In this document: positions 1-11,000 of the stretch, piece by piece
Position numbering within the stretch: the first letter of the stretch is position 1
Layout of the letters: every line of letters begins with the position of its first letter
Assembly: GCA_028335825.1 (NCBI GenBank)
Contig: JAIOKI010000024.1
Location: 186,001 to 250,000 of the forward strand
DNA length: 64,000 nt
Reading direction: 5' to 3'
Origin: Nosema muscidifuracis
Taxonomy: Eukaryota > Microsporidia > Nosematidae
Program-made: the position numbers and the translations under genes
The notes under the pieces: model-generated
The model's database searches: none
What the model saw: the letters and a program-made list of their open reading frames with translations, nothing else
What the model was told of the DNA's origin: nothing

Positions 1-1089
1 CAACAAGTGACAAAAATAAGAATGTTTTATAATTTAGTATATTAGAAGACAAAAAGAAGAAAATAAGATTGATTTTTGTAAATGGTGGATAATAACAGTA
101 CTAGTATATAAGGATTATAGATTAATGAACAGAATACTGGTGAATGGATTAGAGATTGAAGAACTAAAGAAATTTAAGAAAGTATTTTACAGCAATAAAG
201 AAGAGCTAAAATAATGAAATTAAAAAATTGTGGGATTAGGATAATTAGAGGAGTTGAGATTGCAAAAAAGAGGATAGTGTATTTTTAGGTATTGATAAAA
301 AATATTAAAAAATTTAACAAAAGCATAGAATAAATAAAGATATTCAATTTAATTAGATGTTTACTTCTAATTATTAATTAAATGCTATTTCTTATGTACA
401 GTATCAAAATACATAAGCCTTTTTATAACATGAGATATCAAGATTAATACAAATTCACAGAATGATTATTACTAGTAAATAACAGATCTATAAACAACAC
501 ATAAAAAGTAATGTAATTATTATACCAAGTCAAACTATCCCATCTACATCACAAAGAAATAAAACTAAAAATCATTACCAAAGAATGCAAATATACACAC
601 AGTACATGTTGCATACATACTTTATCAATAAAATATTTTACATCTTCAATGAACAAAACACACCACAAACCAAACCATCGTTACGGTCTCACATTACTGT
701 TCACACAAGTAATCACCGCGATCACTTCAACAACCAACGTCCCAGCACGTTCACAGGATGGTCACCATTCTCAATCCTTAACTGGACACTCCAATCAACT
801 TCCTGTTGTTCAACACAACCACCAGATTGTAACTCTTTTTATACAACATATATATCATACTAGTACACTCAATCACACTGAATATAACCTGTCAAATTTC
901 ATAAATCAGCAATTAATTATTAATTCTGATTTGTCAATTTAATTTATCAGTAGATTAAATAATACACAATGTAAATTATTTATTACTCATGTTGTAGTTT
1001 TCGTATGTTATATTGCACTGATTGATTGAGAGATTAAGATTTCTGAGACTAGATTAATACTGACTAGAATGTAGATATGTTATTTTGTA
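1..1089. other. Spacer upstream of rDNA unit
   Basis: AT-rich DNA before the SSU gene. No telomere repeat, tRNA or supported gene is seen. Bases 1-480 read like decayed, A-rich remnants. Bases about 660-840 are clearly less AT-rich than their surroundings and hold two overlapping short open frames (585-863 and 649-942, +) whose translations are low-complexity H/T/S/N-rich and match nothing I recognise, so I do not call them genes. The region presumably carries the rDNA promoter just before 1,090, but no element of it can be named from sequence. Confidence 0.5.
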
Positions 1090-2323
1090 CACCAGGTTGA
1101 TTCTGCCTGACGTAGACGCTATTCCCTAAGATTAACCCATGCATGTTTTTGAAGAAGTATCTGAAAAATGGACTGCTCAGTAATACTCACTTTATTTTAT
1201 GTATATTGATGATAACTACGTTAAAGTGTAGATATTGTATACAGTAAGAGTGAGACCTATCAGCTAGTTGTTAAGGTAATGGCTTAACAAGGCAGTAACG
1301 GGTAACGGTATTACTTTGTAATATTCCGGAGAAGGAGCCTGAGAGACGGCTACTAAGTCTAAGGATTGCAGCAGGGGCGAAACTTGACCTATGGATTTTG
1401 TCTGAGGCAGTTATGGGAAGTAATAGATATTGTTTCATATTGTAAAAACATATGAGGTGATTAATTGGAGGGCAAATCAAGTGCCAGCAGCCGCGGTAAT
1501 ACTTGTTCCAAGAGTGTGTATGATGATTGATGCAGTTAAAAAGTCCGTAGTTTATTTTTAAGAAGCAATATGAGGTGTACTGTATAGTTGGGAGAGAGAT
1601 GAAATGTGACGACCCTGACTGGACGAACAGAAGCGAAAGCTGTACACTTGTATGTATTTTTTGAACAAGGACGTAAGCTGGAGGATCGAAGATGATTAGA
1701 TACCATTGTAGTTCCAGCAGTAAACTATGCCGACGATGTGATATGAGTATTTGTATTACATAATAGAAATTCGAGTTTTTTGGCTCTGGGGATAGTATGA
1801 TCGCAAGATTGAAAATTAAAGAAATTGACGGAAGAATACCACAAGGAGTGGATTGTGCGGCTTAATTTGACTCAACGCGAGGTAACTTACCAATATTTTA
1901 TTATTCAGCGAGAATGTTATTTGAGAATGATAATAGTGGTGCATGGCCGTTTTCAATGGATGCTGTGAAGTTTTGATTAATTTCAACAAGACGTGAGACC
2001 CTTATAGACAGACACAATCAGTGTAGGAAGGAAAGGATTAAAACAGGTCCGTTATGCCCTCAGACATTTTGGGCTGCACGCGCAATACAATAGATATGAA
2101 TCTTTATGGGATAATATTTTGTAAGAGATATTTGAACTTGGAATTGCTAGTAAATTTTATTAAATAAGTAGAATTGAATGTGTCCCTGTTCTTTGTACAC
2201 ACCGCCCGTCGCTATCTAAGATGATATATGTTGTGAAATTAGTGTAAACTACTTGAACAAGATGTATTAGATCTGATATAAGTCGTAACATGGTTGCTGT
2301 TGGAGAACCATTAGCAGGATCAT
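1090..2323 (+). rRNA. Small-subunit (16S-like) rRNA
   Basis: The gene opens with CACCAGGTTGATTCTGCC, the usual microsporidian SSU 5' end, and contains the universal 530-loop block GTGCCAGCAGCCGCGGTAAT (1,481-1,500), the GAAACTTAAA-region equivalent near 1,815-1,880, the decoding-site block TTGTACACACCGCCCGTCGC near 2,193-2,212, and the 3' end block AGAACCATTAGCAGGATCAT at about 2,304-2,323. At about 1,234 nt it is far shorter than normal eukaryotic SSU (about 1.8 kb) and fits the Nosema/Vairimorpha size. It is followed by a short ITS and the LSU on the same strand. The ends are set by motif and are uncertain by a few bases. Confidence 0.97.
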
Positions 2324-2524
2324 ATCGAGTAACAGTTATTATACTAATATGTATTTATATATATATGTTATACTAATATGTATTTATGTATTTATATATT
2401 TATATATATATGTTATACTATTATATATTTATATTATATAGATTAACTAATATATATTATATATATAATTTTATACTAATATATTTATATATATGTTATA
2501 CTAATATATATTATTTATTATTTT
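2324..2524 (+). other. ITS between SSU and LSU rRNA, repetitive
   Basis: About 200 bases of nearly pure A/T between the SSU 3' end and the LSU 5' end. It contains four to five imperfect copies of a unit like GTTATACTAATATGTATTTA followed by TA-dinucleotide stretches. An open frame at 2,386-2,574 is only a by-product of this repeat. There is no separate 5.8S gene and no second spacer, as is normal in microsporidia. Confidence 0.8.
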
Positions 2525-4091
2525 ACCCACACATGGGATCAATAGGATGCCACAGCGATGAAGGTCGTAGATGAATACGAAAGCATTGTTACCGAATATA
2601 TACAGATGTGTATAGAGGACCCTTTGAACTTAAGCATATCATTAGAAGGAGGAAAAGAAACTAACCAGGATTTCTGTAGTAGCGGCGAGTGAACAAGAAG
2701 CAACCCGTGATTGTAATCCTATTGGAGATGTAAATCACTATTTTATTACTTATTTGTACAGAATATAATATTCGTTAGTTGAATAAAATAGTAAGTATCA
2801 GCGAGTAGGGCTGCTTGGTAGTGCAGTCTGAATACAGGTAGAATGAGATATCTAAGGTTAAATATAATGGCATACCGATAGCAAATAAGTACTGCGAAGG
2901 AATTTGTGAAAATGTGTGGGGCAGCCTTATGTTTAAGGACCCGTCTTGAAACACGGACCAAGGAGATTATAGTTATAGCAAGATAATGGCTCAGTCGTTA
3001 TTAATATGACAAGTTATAACTATAAGACCCGAAACACAGTGAACTATGCATGTTCTGGTTGAAGATAAGCAACAGTTTATTGGAAGACCATAATCATTCT
3101 GACGTGCAAATCGATGATTTAAGATGTGTATAGTGGCGAAAGACCAATCGAACTGTGTGGTAGCTGGTTCACAGCGAAATGTCTCTCAGGACAGCAGTCA
3201 TTGTATATAGGACATAGATGTAGGACACTGTTATAGTCTCGACTATGAGAAATCTTTAATTCTATGGTCTTCTGTAGATTAGGTTTACAGAATGAATCTA
3301 TTGTATGACTAGTGGGCACATGATTGTAAGAATGATGTGCAAAAAGGGATGAACCTTATGGAACATTAAATATTCTAAATAGTAGACAGTATACCATAAA
3401 TATGATGAATACATTGAGACAGTAGGGCGGTTGTTATGGAAGTAGAAATCCGCTAAGAAACGTGTTACAACGTACCTACCGAATGTATTATTGTATAAAA
3501 TGGAAGAAGATGACTACTTTTATGAGATGTTTCTATATGAGTATTTAGGTAGCTGTGCAATTTGTTTGTATTGAAGTATATGTGTGAATGTATATGGAAG
3601 AAACAAATGGGCCGATCTTGGAGGCAGTAACAATATATTTGTATAGATATAGACTAGGGTTTTCAATGGTATTGAAGTGAGTCGGTGTTATTGTAAAAAC
3701 AAAGAAGATCAATAGTTCTTCACTTGACTACTGCAAGGCGACTTGATGATGACAGTATATAAGCGGTGTAAGAAAAATGAATTAGACTGTGTGTACGTAT
3801 GGATTGTCATGATAAGAAATACGTGTTGTATATATATACTTGATAAAAAAGAAGTAGTGTAGCCGTACCTATACCGCATCAGGTGTCTTTGTATCATAAC
3901 AGATATTTTAAATTAAAGTAAGTAAGGGAATTCGGCAAATTAGATCTGTAACCTTGGGATAAAGATTGGCTCTAGCATGCTAGAACTTTTACTATGTAAG
4001 GAATCTGACTGTTTATTAAAAACATAGCTTTTTGTATTACAAGAAGTGAATTCTGCCCAGTGCATTTATTGTTAAAGTTGTGTAAGCGAAT

Positions 4092-4144
<53 letters not shown>

Positions 4145-4243
4145 TTAATTGGTGACGCGCATGAATGGAGCAACGAGATTCCTACTGTCCCTACTTACAA
4201 TTTTGTGAAACCACGAGACAAGGGAACGGGCTTGTTGTATATC

Positions 4244-4275
<32 letters not shown>

Positions 4276-4710
4276 TTAGTATGTTCTAATAATTATTCGG
4301 TATATTGTAGAGAGGTGGGAGATGATTTGTGAAACCACTAGTATGTTTGAATATTTGTTTATTTGGATATATGGGGAGTTTGGCTGGGGCGGTACAGCTG
4401 TTAAAAAGTAACACAGCTGTCCTAAGGTAGATGAATGATGGATGGTAACCATCAGTTTATTATAAGGGAATAAATCTGCTTTACTTTATACATATGACTG
4501 TATTTGGTAGGGAAACCTTGGCCTAGCGATCCCAATTACATTCATTATGTATTGGGTGATTGAAAAGTTACCACAGGGATAACTGGCTTGTAGCAGGCAA
4601 GCGATCATAGCGACTCTGCTTTTTGATTCTTCGATGTCGTCTCTTCTGATCATCGTAGTGTATATGTTACGAAGTGTTGGATTGTTCACCCGGTAATGAG
4701 GAACGTGAGA

Positions 4711-4752
<42 letters not shown>

Positions 4753-5000
4753 TAAGTATTTTTGAGTGAACTTTGATAGTACGAGAGGAACTCTAAGTGA
4801 TGACCACTGGTAGTGCGATTAACTATTAAGTTATGTTGCTTAGCTACGTCGTTTCGATTAAGGCTGAAAGCCTCTTAAGCCTGAAGCGTAGCTCAAAGAT
4901 ACATTTGGGAGAATACTACTCTATTAAGCAGAACTGTAAGAATGAAGGTGTATGCCGACATTTTGAGGTTACTGCTTTTTGTATTACAGTGTAGGTGTGT
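2525..5000 (+). rRNA. Large-subunit (23S-like) rRNA with fused 5.8S
   Basis: The 5' part (about 2,545-2,620) is the 5.8S-equivalent (CGATGAAGGTCGTAGATGAA, cf. eukaryotic CGATGAAGAACGCAGC). It runs directly into the LSU proper (CTTTGAACTTAAGCATATCA near 2,625) with no ITS2. Further conserved blocks are the ACTATGACTCTCTTAAGGTA peptidyl-transferase-domain region (4,108-4,127), CCACAGGGATAACTGGCTTG (4,572-4,591) and the sarcin-ricin loop AGTACGAGAGGAAC (about 4,778-4,791). Length of about 2.5 kb matches the reduced microsporidian LSU. The 3' end is placed near 5,000 by comparison with expected length, with an uncertainty of some tens of bases. Several short open frames on the - strand within it are chance. 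Confidence 0.95.
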
Positions 5001-5059
5001 ATGTAGTTTGCATAGTTAAGATTGTTAATAAGAAAATTGACTAGGAATATGTTTTTAAG

Positions 5060-5126
5060 TAAATTGATCAAATAAAAATCAAATTTACACCAAAGTAAGG
5101 TGTAATTTAATTAGATGGTCTTCTGC
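5060..5126 (+). repeat. Diverged LINE ORF2 C-terminal fragment
   Basis: Bases 5,101-5,127 are almost identical to 11,404-11,430 inside the ORF2 of the intact LINE. Upstream of that, in the same frame, the translation still resembles ORF2 (NLIRWSSA with a Q-I-K/R-rich lead-in) although the DNA has diverged. It is therefore a scrap of a related ORF2, lying just after the LSU rRNA and joined abruptly at 5,127 to an ORF1 fragment. Confidence 0.6.
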
Positions 5127-6151
5127 GAAGTATCGGCTGGTTACAATGGAAGGTCTACCATCAGGGGAGGGCCATAAAAATTTAGCTGTCTGGGCTAAGA
5201 TACTAGGTGTTAAGGAATCAGATATTCCTTACATAAAAGATATCAGTGGGAAGACAATCCTTTTAGTAAGATATGAAGCTGTTTTGAGAGTGGCAGACAG
5301 TCTTTGTAGAATTGCCGAGGGAGTCAGATGCCTGTCTGAGCCAAATGCTTTGAGACAGTTCTTGTCTCATAATAAAGATAAAATAGTAGCAGATCTTGCT
5401 GTTATTAAAAAAAGCTGGAAGTCTTTTGTTCCTCTGCAAAAGTCTATAAAAGTTATAGTACGATGTCTTAATAATTTGGAGACAAGTATGTTAAAAAAGT
5501 TTGCTTTAGATGATGAAGCTATAAAAGATATTCTGGAGGCTAATGGTCCCTGAAAATAAAATTCTAAATATTGATTTATTACGATTCACTCTAAGGAATC
5601 AAAAAACTTCTTTACTTAAGCTTCTTAGAAGCAACAAAAGTATTTGTATTGATTTAAGTTACAAACTTATTAAAATCAAAAGTAAATGTCATTCGAGATC
5701 CCTCGGAGTAAAATCTTTAAATTATAATGTAATGTTTAATTTAAGAAAAAAGATCAAGCTTAACAGCTTACAAAAGAAGCTCTGCTTAGTAAAGGCCTTG
5801 GCAAGCCATATTAAGATTCCAGAGTTACAAAAGAAACTTACAAGAGTTAATCCAGTTTTAGATAACTGTATTGTAGGTAGTAAAAGACATCGCAGACGTG
5901 ATACAACATTTACTTTCTTTGCTGTAAAGAAAGTACAAAAAGACAACTTCATTAATGCATTAAAGCAGCTAAACATTAATGTGTTAAAAGAAAAACCAGC
6001 TAAGTTTAAGCAGGTACAAAAGTTAAAGACTCTTGACAAAGTTAAACTTTGTAGTCTTAATATAAATCATCTTTATGGGAAGAAGGAGGACTTAGAGATC
6101 CTTTTGAAAGTAGAGAAACCATCAATTTTATGTCTACAAGAAACATGGAAA
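5127..6151 (+). repeat. Duplicated LINE module (ORF1 C-term + ORF2 N-term)
   Basis: This 1,025-bp block is a near-identical copy of 7,638-8,659 of the intact LINE, with roughly a dozen base differences by eye. It carries the last about 140 codons of ORF1 and about the first 203 codons of ORF2, up to the endonuclease motif QETWK. The match starts at AAGTATCGGCTGG and stops at ACATGGAA, where the unique 5' part of the intact element begins. It lacks the rest of the endonuclease and all of the reverse transcriptase, so it cannot act alone. It could be a tandem, recombined or template-jumped copy, or it may serve as the 5' region of the downstream element. Confidence 0.85.
5146..5553 (+). pseudogene. 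LINE ORF1 fragment (C-terminal domain only)
   Basis: A 135-residue open frame matching residues 508-643 of the intact ORF1, with only a couple of substitutions (for example DISGK for DVSGK and QFLSHNKD for QFLSYNKD). It begins at an internal ATG of the C-terminal RRM-like domain. It ends with the same stop codon, overlapping the start of the ORF2 fragment through the shared ATGGTCCCTGA sequence. It is a truncated copy, not an independent gene, unless the domain is expressed on its own. Confidence 0.75.
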
Positions 6152-6163
6152 ATATGGGGTTAG
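5543..6163 (+). pseudogene. LINE ORF2 fragment (N-terminal region)
   Basis: This 206-residue open frame is essentially identical to residues 1-203 of the intact ORF2: a basic N-terminal region of unknown fold, followed by the first strands of the APE endonuclease (CSLNINHLYGKKEDLE and QETW). It is cut where the unique 5' sequence of the following element starts, and then stops after a few unrelated residues. No catalytic core remains. Confidence 0.75.
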
Positions 6164-8061
6164 ACAATTGTAAAAAAAACACTCCGCAGAGATGCAGCAC
6201 AAACGAGGACTTACCAACCTCAAAAGTACAGAAAGATAGTCAAACATCTTTACTGGAAGGAATTAAAAGTAGTTATGGTACTCTTAGCACTGGTAATGCT
6301 TTGTACTATGACATAAAAAAATTGAATAGTCTCTACTCAAAAACAGAAGTTTTGTTTGAAAAAGCAAGTAAAAATTTTTATCATATTGATAAAGAAAAGA
6401 ACAGAGATATTTACAACATCTCTAGATACTCATTAAGTCTGATAGACTTGATTAAGCTCCAAGATGCACATGTTAAGTCGTGTCAACGTGAACTGAGTAC
6501 ACAAAAGAAGAAGTATGAATTACTTCAAAAACAAGTGAATGATCTCATCAACCGTGTCAATTATGATGATGTCAATAAAGTAAACGCTGAATCAATGAAT
6601 GAAGTGAAGCAGGAAACTGCAATAAAAGACAAAGATCGAACTCCTCATCCGGATAACTCGATTGTAAAAGAGGATGGTAAGGTCACCATGCCATCTCAAA
6701 TAACAAGCATTGGATCGCCCAAGTCCTCTGCACTATCAGTCTTCCTTTCCAAGGTAGCAAAAGCCTCTTGCAAAGGCAGGAAACCAAAGAGTCCCATTCT
6801 TTTAAAGAGAACATCTGAAGAAGGATGGACAAAGGTCGTAGCCAGCTACGGAAGATCAGTAGTGATCAAAAAAGATAGTCTATTGGCTGATAAAATGGAA
6901 GTTATCGATGACAACAGGTATACCTCACTAATGCCTGATTGGATTCGTAACATTAACAACAGTGAAGAGTCATCTGATGACTCTAATGATAAGAGTTATC
7001 CCTTAGCTTATCTAGGGGATCCTAAAAGACAACAGAGGTCGAAACGCCTTGATAAAAGTAACTACCCTCTGAGGCTATCAGAGGATGTAAAAAAAGAAAA
7101 GGAGCCGAAACACTCCATAAAAGATAATATACATCTAGATGCCAATATGTGTAATCTAGATGTTATCACAAAAGAAGGCCTCCAAGGGCCTATGATAGTA
7201 GACCACAAAGCGACTGACATCTTAATTGAGTCTGTAGAGTCCTTTGTGGAAACAATAAAAGAGGAACAATTTTCTAAGTTGCATAACTTGCAAGAGACTA
7301 AGAAAAATGTTGTACTCAACAAAAGGGAGAAGTCGAAACGCTTCACAAATAAAAACTACCCTAAGGTTGGCAAGCCGAAGGATGTTCTAAAAGTTCCCAG
7401 TAAAACCACTAAGGGAAGTGTGGTATCACACAAACAAAAGAAAAATCTCTTAAGGAGACTTAGAGAAGACTCAGCTCATAAAAAAGTTGAAATAAAAAAT
7501 TTTATTGCCCCTAAAATGAAGGACAATAGAGACAAAAAGCCAGTAAAGAAGAATACTGGAGAAAAATGGACAGATAAGCTGTCTAGAGAAGAACTCCTCA
7601 AAATCATGCTTGAGGGGAAGAAACCAGCCGAAAATAAGTATCGGCTGGTTACAATGGAAGGTCTACCATCAGGAGAGGGCCATAAAAATTTAGCTGTCTG
7701 GGCTAAGATACTAGGTGTTAAGGAATCAGATATTCCTTACATAAAAGATGTCAGTGGGAAGACGATCCTTTTAGTAAGATATGAAGCTGTTCTGAGAGTG
7801 GCAGACAGTCTTTGTAGAATTGCTGAGGGAGTCAGATGCCTGTCTGAGCCAAATGCCTTGAGACAGTTCTTGTCTTATAATAAAGATAAAATAGTAGCAG
7901 ATCTTGCTGTTATTAAAAAAAGCTGGAAGTCTTTTGTTCCTCTGCAAAAGTCTATAAAAGTTATAGTACGATGTCTTAATAATTTGGAGACAAGTATGTT
8001 AAAAAAGTTTGCTTTAGATGATGAAGCTATAAAAGATATTCTGGAGGCTAATGGTCCCTGA
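6130..8061 (+). CDS. LINE ORF1 protein (643 aa)
   Basis: This is the presumed nucleic-acid-binding partner of the retrotransposon. Visible parts are a Lys/Ser-rich N-terminus, a predicted coiled coil at about residues 110-145 (heptad-like run around QRELSTQKKKYELLQKQVND), a long basic and charged middle, and a compact C-terminal domain at about 503-643. That domain starts at YRLVTMEGLPSGEGHKNLAV and resembles the RRM-like domain of other fungal LINE ORF1 proteins. A short motif recurs in the middle (RSKRLDKSNYPL near 302 and KSKRFTNKNYPK near 401). ATGs at 6,130, 6,145 and 6,154 are in frame; the first two lie in sequence shared with the upstream duplicated module, so 6,154 may be the native start. 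ORF1 overlaps ORF2 by 11 bases. The family is sure; details of nucleic-acid binding are inferred. Confidence 0.85.
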   Translation: MSTRNMENMGLDNCKKNTPQRCSTNEDLPTSKVQKDSQTSLLEGIKSSYGTLSTGNALYYDIKKLNSLYSKTEVLFEKASKNFYHIDKEKNRDIYNISRYSLSLIDLIKLQDAHVKSCQRELSTQKKKYELLQKQVNDLINRVNYDDVNKVNAESMNEVKQETAIKDKDRTPHPDNSIVKEDGKVTMPSQITSIGSPKSSALSVFLSKVAKASCKGRKPKSPILLKRTSEEGWTKVVASYGRSVVIKKDSLLADKMEVIDDNRYTSLMPDWIRNINNSEESSDDSNDKSYPLAYLGDPKRQQRSKRLDKSNYPLRLSEDVKKEKEPKHSIKDNIHLDANMCNLDVITKEGLQGPMIVDHKATDILIESVESFVETIKEEQFSKLHNLQETKKNVVLNKREKSKRFTNKNYPKVGKPKDVLKVPSKTTKGSVVSHKQKKNLLRRLREDSAHKKVEIKNFIAPKMKDNRDKKPVKKNTGEKWTDKLSREELLKIMLEGKKPAENKYRLVTMEGLPSGEGHKNLAVWAKILGVKESDIPYIKDVSGKTILLVRYEAVLRVADSLCRIAEGVRCLSEPNALRQFLSYNKDKIVADLAVIKKSWKSFVPLQKSIKVIVRCLNNLETSMLKKFALDDEAIKDILEANGP

Positions 8062-11000
8062 AAATAAAATTCTAAATATTGATTTATTACGATTCACTCT
8101 AAGGAATCAAAAAACTTCTTTATTTAAGCTTCTTAGAAGCAACAAAAGTATTTGTATTGATTTAAGTTACAAACTTATTAAAATCAAAAGTAAATGTCAT
8201 TCGAGATCCCTCGGAGTAAAATCTTTAAATTATAATGTAATGTTTAATTTAAGAAAAAAGATCAAGCTTAACAGCTTACAAAAGAAGCTCTGCTTAGTAA
8301 AGGCCTTGGCAAGCCATATTAAGATTCCAGAGTTACAAAAGAAACTTACAAGAGTTAATCCAGTTTTAGATAACTGTATTGTAGGTAGTAAAAGACATCG
8401 CAGACGTGATACAACATTTACTTTCTTTGCTGTAAAGAAAGTACAAAAAGACAACTTCATTAATGTATTAAAGCAGTTAAACATTAATGTGTTAAAAGAA
8501 AAACCAGCTAAGTTTAAGCAGGTACAAAAGTTAAAGACTCTTGACAAAGTTAAACTTTGTAGTCTTAATATAAATCATCTTTATGGGAAGAAGGAAGACT
8601 TAGAGATCCTTTTGAAAGTAGAGAAACCATCAATTTTATGTCTACAAGAAACATGGAAGAAATCCACTTTTATTGGAAGACTAGAAAAGTATATGGTAGT
8701 GGAAACACCTGCCATAGGTAAAAATAAACCAGGTTTAATGACCTTGGTAAGAAAAAGTGGAGCAGTGAGATGTTCTAAAAAAGGTAATGATGACAACATC
8801 CTACAAACGGTTGTTGAATTCAAAACAAGTACAGGATGGACAAAGATACTAGTTATCAATGTCTATGTGCCACAAGATAGAGAGCTTAAGCAATTAACTC
8901 TCATAAAATTAATCAACCTTCTTAATATTGAGAAGAACAAAAGATGCTACAAGGAGATTATAGTAATGGGAGATATGAATTGTAAAGATTCAACTCTCAA
9001 ACAAAAGCTTGTTGCTGGAGGTTTAAATCCTCTTATCAACTACAATAGAGTATCAGGAACTAGAATCCTGAGTAATGGTAAAGTCTCAAAAAGACGTATT
9101 GATACGATCTTTAGAGTCTTAAAGCAAGACAGTGAGAAGGTTACTATCTCACAAAGATGGGCTGTAGGAGATCATCTACTACTTAGAAGATATATAACTC
9201 TTCCTTCTCCAGTAGTAGAGACATCTTTTACATATAACAGAAAGAAGATGCAAGATCCTCTTGTTGAAGAGAAATTGAGTCAGCTTTTGAATAGGAAACT
9301 ATTCACAATAGAAGAACTCCCAAGAGTTTTAAAAGAAGTATGTACAACTGAAAAGGTGTACGATAAAGTTAAGGTAAGAAAAGGATTACCTATTAAATGG
9401 AAGCACATTAATGTGTATAAAAGATTTAGACTTGCCACAAAGCGAGTGCTAAAACAATGGAATGATGCAAATGCTTTTAGGTATTTGACATTAAAAAAAG
9501 AAGTTGAGGAAACAAGAGTGAAGGTTCGGCGAGAACGAGCTAATCTCTGGGCCTTTAATGGCATAAACCTCTATAAAAGTAATCGCTCTAGAGATTTCTG
9601 GAAGTGGCTAAAGGGTATGTCTAACACATCAGTTAGACTAGACAATGTTTGTCTTCAAGACGAGGAGGGCATAGCTCACAATGAGCAACAAAAGAAGCTA
9701 GAAATAGCTAACAAATTTTATGCTAAATTAGCAACATCAACTGTAGATAGTGACTCTATATACAACAAAAGTCTTTTAAAAGAGCCTCCTGATGACGTCA
9801 CGATGGAGGAATTAATAAAAGCTACAAATAATTGTGGCAATAACAAAGCAGCCGGTCCGGATGAAATTCCAACTGAGCTATACAAGGTACTACTTAGGCC
9901 TAGTCTAGTAGATAAAAAGCTGCCCTCATTCCTGGTGGATGAGATCAACAAATTTATAACAGGTGCCAGCCCACCTGTTTATTGGAGTGCTGCTGATATG
10001 GTATGCCTCCATAAAAAGGGAGATGAAACAGATATCAACAACTATAGAGGTATTGCACTGATTAATACAATCAGTAAAATATACCTAAAAATAATCAATG
10101 ATAGACTTACACAGTTTGTCGATACAAATAACATTCTCTCTCCTTATCAGGCTGGATTTAGAGCAGGAGAAGAATGTATGAACCAGGTAGCAACTTTATT
10201 AGAAGTTGTTAAAAGAAGAGAATTTCGAAGTCTGAAGACATATCTGTGCTTCATAGACTTTGAAAAAGCTTATGATAATGTTAGCCATGAGCTATTATTT
10301 AATAACCTACAAAAGTATTGTATACCAGAATATCTGATAAATACATTGAAGGATATATATGGTAACACACAAATGAGAATCCGCATAGGTAGAGATACAA
10401 GCAGTGGCTATAGCTACAGAAAGGGTGTGAGACAAGGATGCCCTTGTTCTCCGATGTTGTTCAATTTGTTTATTAATGACATTTTTGATGACATGACAAA
10501 AGTGATTGTACCTCGATCAACAATAGCAATACCAGGACTGATGTTTGCAGATGACATTGTTGTCTTTGGTGATTCAAAAAATGATTTGGAACTAAAAATT
10601 CAACAAATCAGCAAATGGGCAGTTGACAATCAAATGAGAGTTAACTGTAACAAAAGTGGTATTCTCGTATGGAATACCAATACAAGCTATGAGTCAGAAG
10701 ATATCTCTATAGATATTGATTTCGGAAAGATCTGTGAAGTCACAGAATACAGGTATTTGGGTGTTTTGATTAAAAGAAGCACCCTCGAAGATCATCTTGT
10801 AAAAGATGGAGCCTTTAGAGGCAAAAAAGCATTAGAAGCATTGAAACCAAAGCTTCTTAACAAGAGTATATGTATTCCGTTTAAGGGAATACTAATAAAG
10901 AATGTACTAGTACCTGCACTCATGTACGGTAGTGAGTTATGGGGAATGTCTAGCACAAGATCAGGGAGAATCAGTAGGATTCTCAGAAAAGCTGTTCGGA

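Noticed and set aside
1-600. Telomere at the left end
   Set aside because: No TTAGG/TTAGGG-type or other short terminal repeat is present in the first 600 bases.
1271-4689. Short open frames within the SSU and LSU rRNA genes (for example 1,271-1,480, 2,746-2,961, 3,119-3,319, 3,709-3,897, 4,486-4,689)
   Set aside because: They lie inside structural rRNA sequence and have no protein-like features.
5722-9951. - strand open frames opposite the LINE ORFs (5,722-6,039, 7,062-7,346, 8,230-8,547, 8,581-8,859, 9,280-9,564, 9,718-9,951)
   Set aside because: They are shadows of the + strand ORF1 and ORF2, which carry real domains.
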